In this document: positions 39,628 through 47,986 of the stretch, one piece after another | How the letters are laid out: every line of letters starts with the position of its first letter | Numbering within the stretch: position 1 is the first letter of the stretch | From: Mycoplana dimorpha | GTDB lineage: Bacteria; Pseudomonadota; Alphaproteobacteria; Rhizobiales; Rhizobiaceae | Assembly (NCBI RefSeq): GCF_003046475.1 | Contig: NZ_PZZZ01000007.1 | Span: 62,001 to 126,000 of the forward strand | DNA length: 64,000 nucleotides | Reading direction: 5' to 3' | Notes under the pieces: model-generated | What the model was told of the DNA's origin: nothing | The model's database searches: none | The model's input: the letters and a program-made list of their open reading frames with translations, nothing else | Made by a program: the position numbers and the translations under genes

Positions 39628-40119
39628 TCACCAGAACTCCGCCGGCTGCGCGCGGCCGGCGATTTCGTCGAGCCGGCGCAGCGTCGCCGGCGTCACGTCT
39701 GGCGGCAGGCGATCAAGGGCGAAGAAACCGGCTTCGCGAATTTCCCAGTCCGGCTGCTTCGGTGCGCTTTGCCGAACCCCCTCGCAGACATAGAAGAGCA
39801 CGTGGTCGCGCTTGCTGGTTCGCCTGTTGAGATAGACGTGGAACAGTCGCGGCGCCTCGCCGGCGAGCAGGTTGCCCTCCTCCCGCATTTCCTTTGAGAG
39901 CGCTTGAAGAGCGGTTTCGTGCCGCTCGATGCCGCCGCCCGGCAGGTGCCAGCCCGGAACATAGCTGTGCCGCACCAGGAAGACGCGTCCTTCGGCATCG
40001 AAACAGGCCGCCCGGACCCCGAGCGTCATGCCCCGCGCCCAGGCGGCATAGGCGTGAACCATGCGGAGGAAGAGGCGGGCCAGGAGGCTGCGCATCTCCG
40101 GCGGCCGGTCGCTGTTCAT
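39628..40119 (-). CDS. Nudix hydrolase
   Basis: A 163-residue Nudix domain protein. The box reads PGGGIERHETALQALSKEMR then EEGNLLAGE, fitting G-x5-E-x7-[R]-E-x-x-E-E-x-G with Lys in place of the usual Arg (KEMREEG). WHLPGGG and the metal-binding glutamates are kept. A hydrophobic, basic N-terminus (RSLLARLFLRMVHAYAAWARGM) precedes it. Substrate unknown. Confidence 0.85.
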   Translation of the reverse strand: MNSDRPPEMRSLLARLFLRMVHAYAAWARGMTLGVRAACFDAEGRVFLVRHSYVPGWHLPGGGIERHETALQALSKEMREEGNLLAGEAPRLFHVYLNRRTSKRDHVLFYVCEGVRQSAPKQPDWEIREAGFFALDRLPPDVTPATLRRLDEIAGRAQPAEFW

Positions 40120-40297
40120 GTTATTCCTCGTCGATGTCGGTCAGCCCTAGGCATCGCCCCAAGAGCGGGCCATAGCAAGACGCGGGCCCGAACACGTGTT
40201 GCTTGTCCACTCGCAAAAGAGACGAATACCCGGTCCCAGCCGATGATTCCGGACCGGCCCCATTTCCCTGACGCCGCCACTTGGTCTATGCAGGGCC

Positions 40298-41212
40298 ATG
40301 TTCCGTCTCGCCCACATCTCCGACGTCCATCTCGGCCCCCTGCCCGCGCTGTCGCTGGTGGAACTGGCATCCAAGCGGATCACCGGATTTGTCAATTGGC
40401 ACAGCAACCGCCGCCGGCACATGTTCGCGAACGCGCTCGACCTCCTGATGGGCGCCGTCGAGCGCAACGATCCGGACCATCTGGCCATTACCGGCGATCT
40501 CGTCAATCTCGCCACCAGGATCGAGATCGACTCCGTCGCCTGCTGGCTGCCTCGAACCGGAACGCCCGAAAACGTCTCGGTGGTGCCCGGCAATCACGAC
40601 GCCTATGTGCCGGGGGCCTATGAGCGATCGACGAAGGCCTGGTATCCCTACATGCGCGGCGACAACGCGCCGGCTGAGTGGACCTCCGATCGCCGGATCT
40701 TTCCCTATTTGCGCGTGCGCGACAACGTCGCCCTCATCGGCTGCTCGACAGCAGTCGCCACACCGCCGTTTGCGGCGAGCGGATATTTCGGGCCGCGCCA
40801 GGCACGCGACACGGTCAACCTGCTGCGGGCCGCCGGCGAGGCGGGGCTTTTCCGGGTCGTGATGATCCACCATCCGCCGATCCATGGCGCCACCTCCCTG
40901 CACAAGCGGATGATCGGCATCACCCGCTTCGCCGCGACGATCTTCGCCGGCGGCGCCGAACTGGTGCTGCACGGCCACACCCACCTCAACACCGTCCACT
41001 GGCTGCGCAGTCCCGCCGGTCCCGTGCCGGTCGTCGGCATCGCCTCTGCCTCGCAGGGGCCGGGAGGGCACAAGCCGCCGGCGGCCTTCAACATCTTCGA
41101 AATTTCCGGCGCGCCGGGCCGCTGGAACGTGATGCGCGAACGCTATGCGCTCGACGCGCAGTGCGCGGATGTCGTGCTGGCGGAAACCACCCGCTTCTAT
41201 GCCGGGGAATAA
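40298..41212 (+). CDS. Calcineurin-like metallophosphoesterase
   Basis: A 304-residue phosphoesterase with all metal-binding blocks: AHISDVHLG (5-13), LAITGDLVN (about 64-72), VVPGNHDAY (about 97-105), MIHHPP (about 189-194) and LHGHTHLNTVHW (about 228-239). Such proteins hydrolyse phosphodiesters or phosphomonoesters; the arrangement resembles cyclic-nucleotide or UDP-diacylglucosamine phosphoesterases, but the substrate is not decidable. No signal peptide, so cytoplasmic. Confidence 0.88.
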   Translation: MFRLAHISDVHLGPLPALSLVELASKRITGFVNWHSNRRRHMFANALDLLMGAVERNDPDHLAITGDLVNLATRIEIDSVACWLPRTGTPENVSVVPGNHDAYVPGAYERSTKAWYPYMRGDNAPAEWTSDRRIFPYLRVRDNVALIGCSTAVATPPFAASGYFGPRQARDTVNLLRAAGEAGLFRVVMIHHPPIHGATSLHKRMIGITRFAATIFAGGAELVLHGHTHLNTVHWLRSPAGPVPVVGIASASQGPGGHKPPAAFNIFEISGAPGRWNVMRERYALDAQCADVVLAETTRFYAGE

Positions 41213-41323
41213 AGCGCCCGCAGGCTGCGTCTAACCGCATGACGCGCTTCGGGGCCACTGCGCCACCGTCGCGAGCCGTCAACCGTGCCCTGCGACCGTT
41301 CGAAAAACCGGAAGGAATCGAAG

Positions 41324-41926
41324 ATGCCCAGTCAGTTCCTCACCCGCATCACCTGTGTCGCCGCCCTGGCGACCGCACTTGCGCCCGCCGGCATCGCCTT
41401 CGCCGCCGACACCGGCGGCGGCTCGCCCCCGGCCGCCACGCCGACGACGACGACCTGCACGAACGGCAAGATTTGGAGTGCCGAGCGCAAGATGTGCCTG
41501 ACGCCTGATCAGATCAAGGCGAACAGCAAGAACAAGAACGGCACGCAGAAAAAGAGCGAGCTCAAGCCGGACGACATCCTCTACGAGGCCGCCCGCGAAT
41601 TCGCCTATGCGGGCCAGTACGGCAGCGCGCTGGACGCCCTGGAGGCGGCGGAGAACCAGAACGACCCGCGCATCCTCAACTACTACGGCTTCACCTATCG
41701 CAAGCTCGGCGATGTCCCGCGTGCCATGACCTACTACCGCGAGGCAATCGCCCAGGACGCGAACTACATTCTCGCCCGCTCATACATGGGCCAGGCCCTG
41801 ATCGACCAGGGCGATATCCAGGCCGCCCGCGTGCAGCTTGTCGAGATCCGCGACCGTGGCGGTGAGAACACCTGGGCCTACAGGTCGCTGCTGCAGTCAC
41901 TCGGCGGCGAACGCCACACCTACTGA
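41324..41926 (+). CDS. Secreted TPR protein
   Basis: A 200-residue protein with a signal peptide (hydrophobic 8-27, ending GIAFAAD) and, from about residue 75, at least two to three tetratricopeptide-like helical repeats (for example LYEAAREFAYAGQYGSALDA, LNYYGFTYRKLGDVPRAMTY, ARSYMGQALIDQGDIQAARV). A short spacer with two cysteines (TTTCTNGKIW and KMCLT) lies between. TPRs mediate protein contacts in the periplasm. ATG 41324 follows GGAAGGA. It precedes the ECF sigma gene by 194 bases in the same direction. Confidence 0.85.
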   Translation: MPSQFLTRITCVAALATALAPAGIAFAADTGGGSPPAATPTTTTCTNGKIWSAERKMCLTPDQIKANSKNKNGTQKKSELKPDDILYEAAREFAYAGQYGSALDALEAAENQNDPRILNYYGFTYRKLGDVPRAMTYYREAIAQDANYILARSYMGQALIDQGDIQAARVQLVEIRDRGGENTWAYRSLLQSLGGERHTY

Positions 41927-42120
41927 TCCCTTCGCACGCCTCGTGGCGTCGCAAGGCGGGACCGCATGGTCCCGCCACCGCATTCCGTCGCAGGATTTCC
42001 CAGTTCCCGGCTCTCTGCGCGCGCATGCTTGCGGACCGGCGGCCACATGTTTCATATCAAGGCGGTTGCCTGTATGGTCGCGAATATCGGCCGGCCCTCG
42101 AACGTTCTCTTGGAAAAGCA

Positions 42121-42639
42121 ATGCGCCCGACGGCAGAAGCGAGTGAATTCCGGCGTGAACTGGTCGGTCTCTTGCCGAAACTGCGCCGATTCGCCATGAC
42201 CCTGACAAGAAACGCCAGCGATGCCGACGACCTCGTGCAGGAAGCCTGTGAGCGCGCCATCACCCGCAGCCACCTCTGGAACGGCGAAGGGCGCCTGGAA
42301 AGCTGGGTCTATGCGATGACGCGCAATCTGTGGGTCGACGAAATCCGCAAGCGCAAGGTCCGCACCGGCTCGGGCACGGTCGATTTCTCCGAGCAGGACG
42401 ACCTCCACATCGAGGCGTCCGCCGACAAGGCGGTTTACGCCAAGCAACTGCACAAGCTGATCATGACGATGCCCGAGGGGCTCTCCAGCGTGTTCCTGCT
42501 GGTAAATGTGGAAGGTCACAGCTACCGCGAGGCGGCCGACGTTTTGGGAATTCCGATCGGAACGGTCATGAGCCGGCTTTCAACGGCACGCATTCGCCTT
42601 GCTGCCATGATCTCGGAACAAACGGAAAGGAGGACCTGA
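42121..42639 (+). CDS. ECF-type RNA polymerase sigma factor
   Basis: A 172-residue sigma-70 family protein with region 2 (TRNASDADDLVQEACERAIT, about 28-47, then ESWVYAMTRNLWVDEIRKRK) and region 4 (LSSVFLLVNVEGHSYREAAD then VLGIPIGTVMSRLSTARIRL). No region 1 or 3, as in extracytoplasmic-function sigmas. ATG 42121 is preferred (GGAAAAG upstream); the frame opens to 42025. The next gene starts 3 bases after its stop and encodes a membrane protein with anti-sigma layout, so the pair is a sigma/anti-sigma module. Confidence 0.92.
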   Translation: MRPTAEASEFRRELVGLLPKLRRFAMTLTRNASDADDLVQEACERAITRSHLWNGEGRLESWVYAMTRNLWVDEIRKRKVRTGSGTVDFSEQDDLHIEASADKAVYAKQLHKLIMTMPEGLSSVFLLVNVEGHSYREAADVLGIPIGTVMSRLSTARIRLAAMISEQTERRT

Positions 42640-42642
42640 GCA

Positions 42643-43485
42643 TTGGAAAGCACGCAAGGCCTTCCGCTTGAGGTGCGCCTGTCAGCCTATCTGGACGGAC
42701 AGTTGCCGAATGCGGAAATCAGTGAAATCGACAGGATGCTGGCCCGCGACGAACAGGCGCGCACCCTCTTCAATCGGCTCAAGCTCGGCAGTGATCTCGG
42801 CCGCAAGGCCTTCGAGGACATGCTGCACGAGCCCGTCCCCCTCGCGCTCGTCCGCAGCATCAAGCAGGCCGCGACCGATACCGGGCACGAGCCGGGGCGC
42901 ACGCCGCTTGCGCCGCCCGCTGACGAGGCCCGTTCTTACGCCGGCTGGACGCGTATCGCCGCCTCGGGCCTCATTCTGCTCGCCGTCGGCGCCGGCGCCG
43001 GATACCTGCTCGGCTCAACCCGAAAGCCGGCCGCCGAACCGCCGGTGCTCTTCGCCACGACACGCAACTGGCTTGACGAGCTTGCCGACGACCACCGCAT
43101 GTATGCCCGCCAGTCCCGTCACCTGGCGGAGGTTCCGGCCGCCCGGAGCGCCGAAATCGTCGAGTGGCTGGCAGCGGCGGTGGGTGTCGAATTCTCGATC
43201 CCCGACCTGAGCGCCAACAAGTTGGATTTCGAGGGCGGCCGGCTTCTGGTCGCCGGTGGCCGGCCGACGGCACAGCTCCTCTATAAGGACGAGGACGGCG
43301 AGATCTTTTCCGTCTGCCTCCAGAAAGCCGAGCCGGTCCCGCAACGAACCGATCCGGTCGACATTATCCGCAACGATCTCGGCCTCGTATCCTGGCAGCA
43401 AGGGGCCGCTGCATTCGTCGTCATCGGGCCATCCTCCGACCCAGCCCTGGAAACGATCGCCGAGGCGGTGGGACAGGCAATCTGA
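42643..43485 (+). CDS. Membrane-anchored anti-sigma factor
   Basis: A 280-residue protein starting at TTG 42643 with AAAGGAGG upstream, 3 bases after the sigma gene. Residues 1-85 are a small helical anti-sigma-like domain (RLSAYLDGQLPNAEISEIDR, about 12-31) without the HxxxCxxC zinc signature. One membrane segment lies about 106-126 (IAASGLILLAVGAGAGYLLG). The rest is periplasmic, possibly sensing, with no known domain seen. Role inferred from position and layout. Confidence 0.8.
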   Translation: MESTQGLPLEVRLSAYLDGQLPNAEISEIDRMLARDEQARTLFNRLKLGSDLGRKAFEDMLHEPVPLALVRSIKQAATDTGHEPGRTPLAPPADEARSYAGWTRIAASGLILLAVGAGAGYLLGSTRKPAAEPPVLFATTRNWLDELADDHRMYARQSRHLAEVPAARSAEIVEWLAAAVGVEFSIPDLSANKLDFEGGRLLVAGGRPTAQLLYKDEDGEIFSVCLQKAEPVPQRTDPVDIIRNDLGLVSWQQGAAAFVVIGPSSDPALETIAEAVGQAI

Positions 43486-43581
43486 CGTGTCGCACTGATC
43501 GACATCCACGCTCGGTGCCTAGCGCGGCGAGACAGTGTCGACGACCGGGAAAGGCAAGCGGCGCGGGTACCAGCAATCAGC

Positions 43582-43610
43582 AAAAAGGCCACCCCGTCTC
43601 CGGGGTGGCC
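43582..43610 (-). terminator. Rho-independent terminator of leuA
   Basis: GGCCACCCCG (43587-43596) pairs perfectly with CGGGGTGGCC (43601-43610) around TCTC, and the minus strand then reads five T residues. It lies 28 bases after the leuA stop and may also stop convergent transcription from the sigma operon. Confidence 0.88.
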
Positions 43611-43637
43611 GACATTGCGTCATGCGTCTCTCACCGA

Positions 43638-45347
43638 TCAGCGACCAGTCTCCTCCAGCACGCGGTTTGCGGCTGAGACGATCGCCTCGAGCGAGGCGGT
43701 GACGATGTTGGTGTTGATGCCGACGCCGAAGAGGCGGCCGCCGGGATGCTCGATCTCGACATAGGCGATGGCTGCCGCGTTCGAGCCCCGCTGCAGCGAA
43801 TGCTCGGAGTAGTCGACCACCGACATCTCCACGCCGGTATGAAGAGACAGCGCGTGGATGAAGCCGTCGATCGGCCCGGTGCCCTGCCCCTCGATCCGCC
43901 GCGGCTCGCCGCCGTCGGTGATCTCGGCCGAAACGATGCGCACACCCTTGCGGGTCGTATCCGGATAGGTGTGGTGGTCGACGAAGCGCAGCCGCGCCTC
44001 CGGCTGGGTCACGTAGCGCTCGAGGAAGCGCTCGTAGATGCGCTTCGACGGAAGCTCGACGCCCTCCTCGTCGGTGATCCGCTGGATGTCCTCGCGGAAT
44101 TCCACCTGCAGGTTGCGCGGCAGGTTGATGCCATGGTCCTGCTGCAGGATATAGGCGATGCCGCCCTTGCCTGACTGCGAGTTGATGCGGATGATGGCCT
44201 CGTAGGTGCGGCCGACGTCCTGCGGGTCGATCGGCAGGTATGGAACCTCCCAGACCGGCTTGTTGGCCGTCCTGATCGCCTTCATGCCCTTGTTGATCGC
44301 GTCCTGGTGCGAGCCGGAGAAGGCTGTGTAGACCAGTTCGCCGACGTAGGGGTGGCGTTCCGGAATGACCATCTCGTTGGAGTACTCGTAGACCGCCTTG
44401 ATGCGCTCGATGTCGGAGCAGTCGAGCTTCGGGTCGACGCCTTGCGTGTACATGTTCAGCGCCAGCGTGACGACGTCGACGTTGCCGGTGCGCTCGCCAT
44501 TGCCGAACAGCGTGCCCTCCACCCGGTCGGCGCCGGCCATCAAACCGAGTTCGGTCGCAGCGATCCCGGTGCCGCGGTCGTTGTGCGGATGCAGCGAGAT
44601 GATCAGGTTTTCGCGATTGTCGAGATTGCGGCACATCCATTCGATCTGGTCGGCATAGATGTTCGGCGTCGCCATCTCGACGGTCGACGGCAGGTTCATG
44701 ATCAGCTTGTTGTCCGCCGTCGGACGCACGATCTCGGTGACCGCGTTGCAGATCTCGAGCGCGACCTCAAGCTCCGTCCCGGTGAAGCTCTCGGGCGAAT
44801 ACTCGAAGCGGTAGTCGCCGCCCGCCTCTGCCGCCATGTCCATGATCATCTTGGCAGCGTCGGTGGCGATCTGCTTGATGCCGGCAACGTCCTTGCCGAA
44901 GACGACGCGGCGCTGCAGTTCGCTGGTGGAATTATAGAAGTGGATGATCGGGCGCCGGGCCCCCTCCAGCGCCTCGAAGGTGCGGGTGATCAGTTCCGGC
45001 CGGCACTGGACCAGCACCTGCAGCGAGACGTCATCGGGGACGTTGCCCTCCTCGACACACCAGCGGGCGAAGTCAAAGTCCGTCTGCGAGGCAGACGGGA
45101 AGCCGATCTCGATCTCCTTGAAGTTCATGTCGAGCAGGAGTTGGAACATACGGGCCTTGCGGTCATGGCCCATCGGGTTGACCAGCGACTGGTTGCCGTC
45201 GCGCAGGTCCACCGAGCACCAGATCGGCGGCTTCGTGATGGTCTTGCCCGGCCAGGTGCGGTCGGGAATATCGACCTGCGGGTAAGGCTGGTATTTTGCA
45301 GCCGCGTTCGGCATGCCATTTTTGGAGGTGTTCGTCTCTACGGTCAT
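43638..45347 (-). CDS. leuA: 2-Isopropylmalate synthase
   Basis: First committed enzyme of leucine synthesis: condenses acetyl-CoA with 2-ketoisovalerate. The 569-residue protein is of the long LeuA type that begins KYQPYPQVDIPDRTWPGK (about 18-35). Visible are SVDLRDGNQSLVNPM (about 45-59, DRDG-like active site), SLHPHNDRGTGIAA (about 250-263, metal-binding His pair), LFGNGERTGNVDV, and a C-terminal leucine-feedback (LeuA_dimer) domain (about 440-560). A candidate leucine leader peptide lies upstream. Expected feedback inhibition by leucine comes from the family. Confidence 0.96.
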   Translation of the reverse strand: MTVETNTSKNGMPNAAAKYQPYPQVDIPDRTWPGKTITKPPIWCSVDLRDGNQSLVNPMGHDRKARMFQLLLDMNFKEIEIGFPSASQTDFDFARWCVEEGNVPDDVSLQVLVQCRPELITRTFEALEGARRPIIHFYNSTSELQRRVVFGKDVAGIKQIATDAAKMIMDMAAEAGGDYRFEYSPESFTGTELEVALEICNAVTEIVRPTADNKLIMNLPSTVEMATPNIYADQIEWMCRNLDNRENLIISLHPHNDRGTGIAATELGLMAGADRVEGTLFGNGERTGNVDVVTLALNMYTQGVDPKLDCSDIERIKAVYEYSNEMVIPERHPYVGELVYTAFSGSHQDAINKGMKAIRTANKPVWEVPYLPIDPQDVGRTYEAIIRINSQSGKGGIAYILQQDHGINLPRNLQVEFREDIQRITDEEGVELPSKRIYERFLERYVTQPEARLRFVDHHTYPDTTRKGVRIVSAEITDGGEPRRIEGQGTGPIDGFIHALSLHTGVEMSVVDYSEHSLQRGSNAAAIAYVEIEHPGGRLFGVGINTNIVTASLEAIVSAANRVLEETGR

Positions 45348-45513
45348 GTGCCTGTCTCTACGTCATCCCGGCCTTCGCAGGAAACCTCAATAGCGGATCG
45401 AGGCGCGCCTGGCGACGGCGAAAGCTGGCCCTGTGCGGCCCGGGAACGGAATTTGGAAATGGGTGATGCGAGGAGCACTTGTGCCGGCTGGCTGTTCGGC
45501 CGCCGGGCGCTCC

Positions 45514-45639
45514 TCAAAGAACCCGGCAACCGCGCGTAAGGCCGAGAAGGAGCAGGGAGGCGAAGCGGCGCGAATGCTCGCTGGCAGCCGCCTGGCTGCG
45601 CGACATCCGTCCGACAATATGGCCTCGGGTCTTCGACAT
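45514..45639 (-). CDS. Candidate leucine leader peptide of leuA
   Basis: A 41-codon frame (start MSKTRGHIVGR) that ends with ASLLLLGLTRGCRVL and a stop: four consecutive Leu codons and two more within 14 codons, next to a leucine biosynthetic gene. The predicted promoter would start transcription within 2-3 bases of the ATG at 45639, so the ORF would be nearly leaderless; an internal ATG at 45606 is an alternative. A stem-loop (45470-45515) overlaps the stop codon. Translation stalling at Leu codons could control leuA. Function inferred; no terminator with a T-run was found. Confidence 0.5.
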   Translation of the reverse strand: MSKTRGHIVGRMSRSQAAASEHSRRFASLLLLGLTRGCRVL

Positions 45640-45647
45640 GAGCCGGT

Positions 45648-45676
45648 TTATAGCTGCGCAGTCGACGCCGCGCAAG
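45648..45676 (-). promoter_or_regulatory. Candidate promoter of leuA
   Basis: On the minus strand: CTTGCG (45671-45676), 17 bases, CTATAA (45648-45653). Good match to the alphaproteobacterial consensus. The predicted start near 45641 is almost at the ATG of the leucine-rich leader. Confidence 0.55.
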
Positions 45677-45768
45677 CCGGGCGCGAGAGGTATTTGTGCG
45701 GGATGCGTTCCAGCGGTAATGTTAAGGCGTGCCGGCCATCCAGGGCCCGTCGCGCAGAGGAATAGGCC

Positions 45769-45969
45769 ATGAAGCATATCGTCCTGCTACTGCTTGCCAC
45801 GCTTGCAGGCTGCCAGTCCACACCGATCGATCCGGTGACATTGGAGGCACGCAACTATTGCTTTGCGCGATACGGCGGACCGATGAACGACAACTACGAC
45901 TACTGTGTCTATGCGCGCCAGATGGGAATGCGGCCCGTGGGACCCGCACGATTTGGCTTCTCCGACTGA
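45769..45969 (+). CDS. Small lipoprotein, 66 residues
   Basis: Starts MKHIVLLLLATLAGCQSTP: a short basic N-terminus, hydrophobic core and lipobox LAGC with Cys15, so it is a predicted Lgt substrate. The rest includes ARNYCFARYGGPMNDNYDYC with two further cysteines (about 31 and 46) that could form a disulfide. A GAGGAAT site precedes ATG 45769. Function unknown. Confidence 0.8.
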   Translation: MKHIVLLLLATLAGCQSTPIDPVTLEARNYCFARYGGPMNDNYDYCVYARQMGMRPVGPARFGFSD

Positions 45970-46123
45970 TAGCGTTCCCCTGCCGAGGGGCAGGCAGAGA
46001 GAAGCGGCTGCCCCGCTTCCGTCCGTTTAGACCGCGAGGCTCCTGCGCCAAGTGTCGCACCCGTCGGCGGGGGAGCGATTGGTACCGCTGCACGATTTGA
46101 AAAGGTGCTGAAGGGCCGTTCAG

Positions 46124-46161
46124 CAGTCTCGGGCCTCCTTTACGAAGGAGGCCCGAGACTG
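46124..46161. terminator. 17-bp perfect hairpin after clpP
   Basis: Two 17-base arms (46124-46140 and 46145-46161) are exact inverted repeats around TACG. The right arm ends 6 bases from the clpP stop codon. No T-run on either side, so it could terminate convergent transcripts or shield the 3' end of clpP mRNA from exonucleases. Confidence 0.6.
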
Positions 46162-46167
46162 TCAGGT

Positions 46168-46749
46168 TCAGATGTCGCCCTGCGAGGAGATGATCCGCGA
46201 AACGAGCCCGTAGTCCTTGGCTTCCTGGGCCGAAAGCCAGTAGTCGCGGTCGGTGTCCTTGGCGATCCGCTCGACCGGCTGGCCGGTGGCCTCCGAAAAG
46301 ATCCGGTTCAGGCGCTCGTTCATCTTGAGGATCTCGCGGGCCTGAATCTCGATGTCGGAAGCCATGCCGCGCGTTCCGCCGGACGGTTGGTGCAGCAGGA
46401 AGCGGGTGTTCGGCAGGCAGAGGCGCTGCTCCTTCGGGGCGGCGACATAGATCAGCGCGCCGGCAGAGGCGACCCAACCGGTTCCGATCATCCAGACCTT
46501 CGGCTTGATGAACTTGATCATGTCGTGGATGCTGTCGCCGGATTCGACGTGGCCGCCCGGCGAGTTCACGAAGATGCGGATGTCTTCGTCGCTGGCGGCA
46601 GCCAGCGCCACCAGCTGCGAGCAGACCTTCTGCGCCAGTTCCTGGGTGATGCCGCCATAGATGAAGATCGAGCGCGACTTGAACAGGTTCGCCTCGGTTT
46701 CCTTGCCGAGCGGCAGCTCGGTCTTCTTGTCGTCTTCTTCGTCGTTCAT
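46168..46749 (-). CDS. clpP: ATP-dependent Clp protease proteolytic subunit (ClpP isoform)
   Basis: A 193-residue ClpP. The nucleophile Ser lies in GWVASAGA (about residue 95), the His in LLHQPSGG (about 120) and the Asp in [10 protein letters not shown] (about 165), spaced as in classical ClpP. The N-terminus is charged and acidic ([11 protein letters not shown]) and lacks the longer propeptide of E. coli ClpP. ATG 46749 has GGAGAG at 7-base spacing. No clpX, clpA or lon gene is adjacent, so this looks like one of the extra ClpP isoforms carried by rhizobia, not the clpP-clpX locus. Confidence 0.9.
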   Translation of the reverse strand: MNDEEDDKKTELPLGKETEANLFKSRSIFIYGGITQELAQKVCSQLVALAAASDEDIRIFVNSPGGHVESGDSIHDMIKFIKPKVWMIGTGWVASAGALIYVAAPKEQRLCLPNTRFLLHQPSGGTRGMASDIEIQAREILKMNERLNRIFSEATGQPVERIAKDTDRDYWLSAQEAKDYGLVSRIISSQGDI

Positions 46750-47004
46750 CGGCAACTCTCCGCCTGTCTGAAATCCCTGTCGCAGTCAGATAATGCGACT
46801 CACTGCCCAAGACAATGCAACAAAACGCCGGTCGGGGCGATAGAGGGCGCAGTCTGAAGCGCCGCCGAGCAGATGCAGGACGAGCAGCCGGTAGCGCTTG
46901 CCAGAAGCGAGTATCGGAAAATGCCGGGGACCCGGAGGCGCAAAAGTCGGTTAAGGCGATGAATCTTGAAGGAAATAAATATCAGCGTATCATGATAAAC
47001 AGTT

Positions 47005-47022
47005 CCGTGCCTGCAGGCACGG
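47005..47022. repeat. 18-bp perfect palindrome upstream of the SPW gene
   Basis: CCGTGCCTGCAGGCACGG reads the same on both strands. It ends 21 bases before the ATG of the SPW protein, close to its ribosome-binding site GGAGG. It could be a dimeric operator or an mRNA hairpin that masks translation. A second short palindrome, TATCATGATA, lies just upstream (about 46988-46997). Confidence 0.5.
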
Positions 47023-47043
47023 TGGAGCCTCATGGAGGTTGCT

Positions 47044-47400
47044 ATGATGAACTTCATGTCCGGTCGGAGAGGTCAGGACCTGGTCACTCTCGTCCTGGCA
47101 ATATGCCTGTTCCTGTCGCCCTGGGTGATCGGCTTCGCCGCCGAGGCGCGGCCGAGCTGGAACGCCTGGATTGCCGCCATCGTGCTCGGCGCCTTCGCGA
47201 TCATGACGCTGTCGGCCTTCGCAGAATGGGAAGAGTGGGTGAACCTGGTGGTCGGCCTGTGGCTGATCGTCTCGCCCTGGCTGCTCGGCTTCGTCACCAA
47301 CACCCACGCGATGTGGACCCACGTCATCCTTGGTATCTGCACCGCCGCGCTGTCGGCCTGGGCGGTCTGGGACTACCGGCATCCGCATTCGCACGCCTGA
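47044..47400 (+). CDS. SPW-repeat membrane protein
   Basis: A 118-residue inner-membrane protein with four hydrophobic segments and two SPW motifs: LSPWVIGFAAEARPSWNAWI (about 24-43) and VSPWLLGFVTNTHAMWTHVI (about 79-98). This is the two-repeat SPW family (PF03779-type), whose function is unknown. Two successive ATGs (47044, 47047) follow GGAGG; 47044 is used. It is convergent with queF. Confidence 0.88.
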   Translation: MMNFMSGRRGQDLVTLVLAICLFLSPWVIGFAAEARPSWNAWIAAIVLGAFAIMTLSAFAEWEEWVNLVVGLWLIVSPWLLGFVTNTHAMWTHVILGICTAALSAWAVWDYRHPHSHA

Positions 47401-47521
47401 ACCTGACGCGCCGCCGCAAGGCGCGGCACCGTCGGAGACAGGAGGAACGCTTCAAGACTTGAGCGTCCCCCGGCTGGTTAAGCGACGCGGTGCTGTGGCC
47501 GCCGCGATCCAGCCTGGCGCC

Positions 47522-47986
47522 TCAGCCGCGCCCGCGATAGGGCGCGACCCCCTGGTCCGGCACCCAGACCCCCTCGGGCGGCGCACCGGTCTGCCAGAAC
47601 ACGTCGATCGGAATGCCGCCGCGCGGATACCAGTAGGCGCCGATCCTCAGCCATTTCGGCGCAAGCAGGTCCACCAGCCGTCTGCCGATGTCCAGGGTGC
47701 AGTCCTCATGAAAGGCGCCGTGGTTGCGGAAGGAGTGGAGATAGAGCTTCAGCGACTTCGACTCGACCAGCCATCCGTCCGGCACGTAGTCTATGACGAT
47801 ATGGGCGAAGTCGGGCTGCCCGGTCATCGGGCAAAGCGAGGTGAACTCCGGCGCGGTGAAGCGCACGACGAAATCGGCCCCCTTGTGCCCGCTCGGAACC
47901 TTCTCGAGCACCGCCTCCTCGGGGCTTTGCGGCAGGCCGACGTTGCGGCCCAGTTGCGAAAGATTGGAAACGTCGGTCTTTGTCAT
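47522..47986 (-). CDS. queF: NADPH-dependent preQ0 reductase
   Basis: Reduces the nitrile preQ0 to preQ1 in queuosine synthesis for tRNA wobble modification. A 154-residue type I Que[21 protein letters not shown] (about 40-59) holds the catalytic Cys in a tunnel-fold setting, and [23 protein letters not shown] (about 74-96) is the family signature (E(S/L)K(S/A)hK(L/Y)). Its start codon overlaps the stop of the CDF transporter gene (ATGA), so it is translated from the same mRNA. Confidence 0.95.
   Translation of the reverse strand: MTKTDVSNLSQLGRNVGLPQSPEEAVLEKVPSGHKGADFVVRFTAPEFTSLCPMTGQPDFAHIVIDYVPDGWLVESKSLKLYLHSFRNHGAFHEDCTLDIGRRLVDLLAPKWLRIGAYWYPRGGIPIDVFWQTGAPPEGVWVPDQGVAPYRGRG

Larger units (their letters stand above)
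45348..45768. other. Divergent region upstream of leuA and a small lipoprotein
   Basis: About 420 bases. On the minus strand it carries a promoter (45648-45676), a leucine-rich leader ORF (45514-45639) and a stem-loop with arms GAGGAGC (45470-45476) and GCTCCTC (45509-45515) that covers the leader's stop codon. No T-run follows that hairpin, so the attenuation mechanism is unclear. On the plus strand a GAGGAAT site precedes the small lipoprotein gene. Confidence 0.5.
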
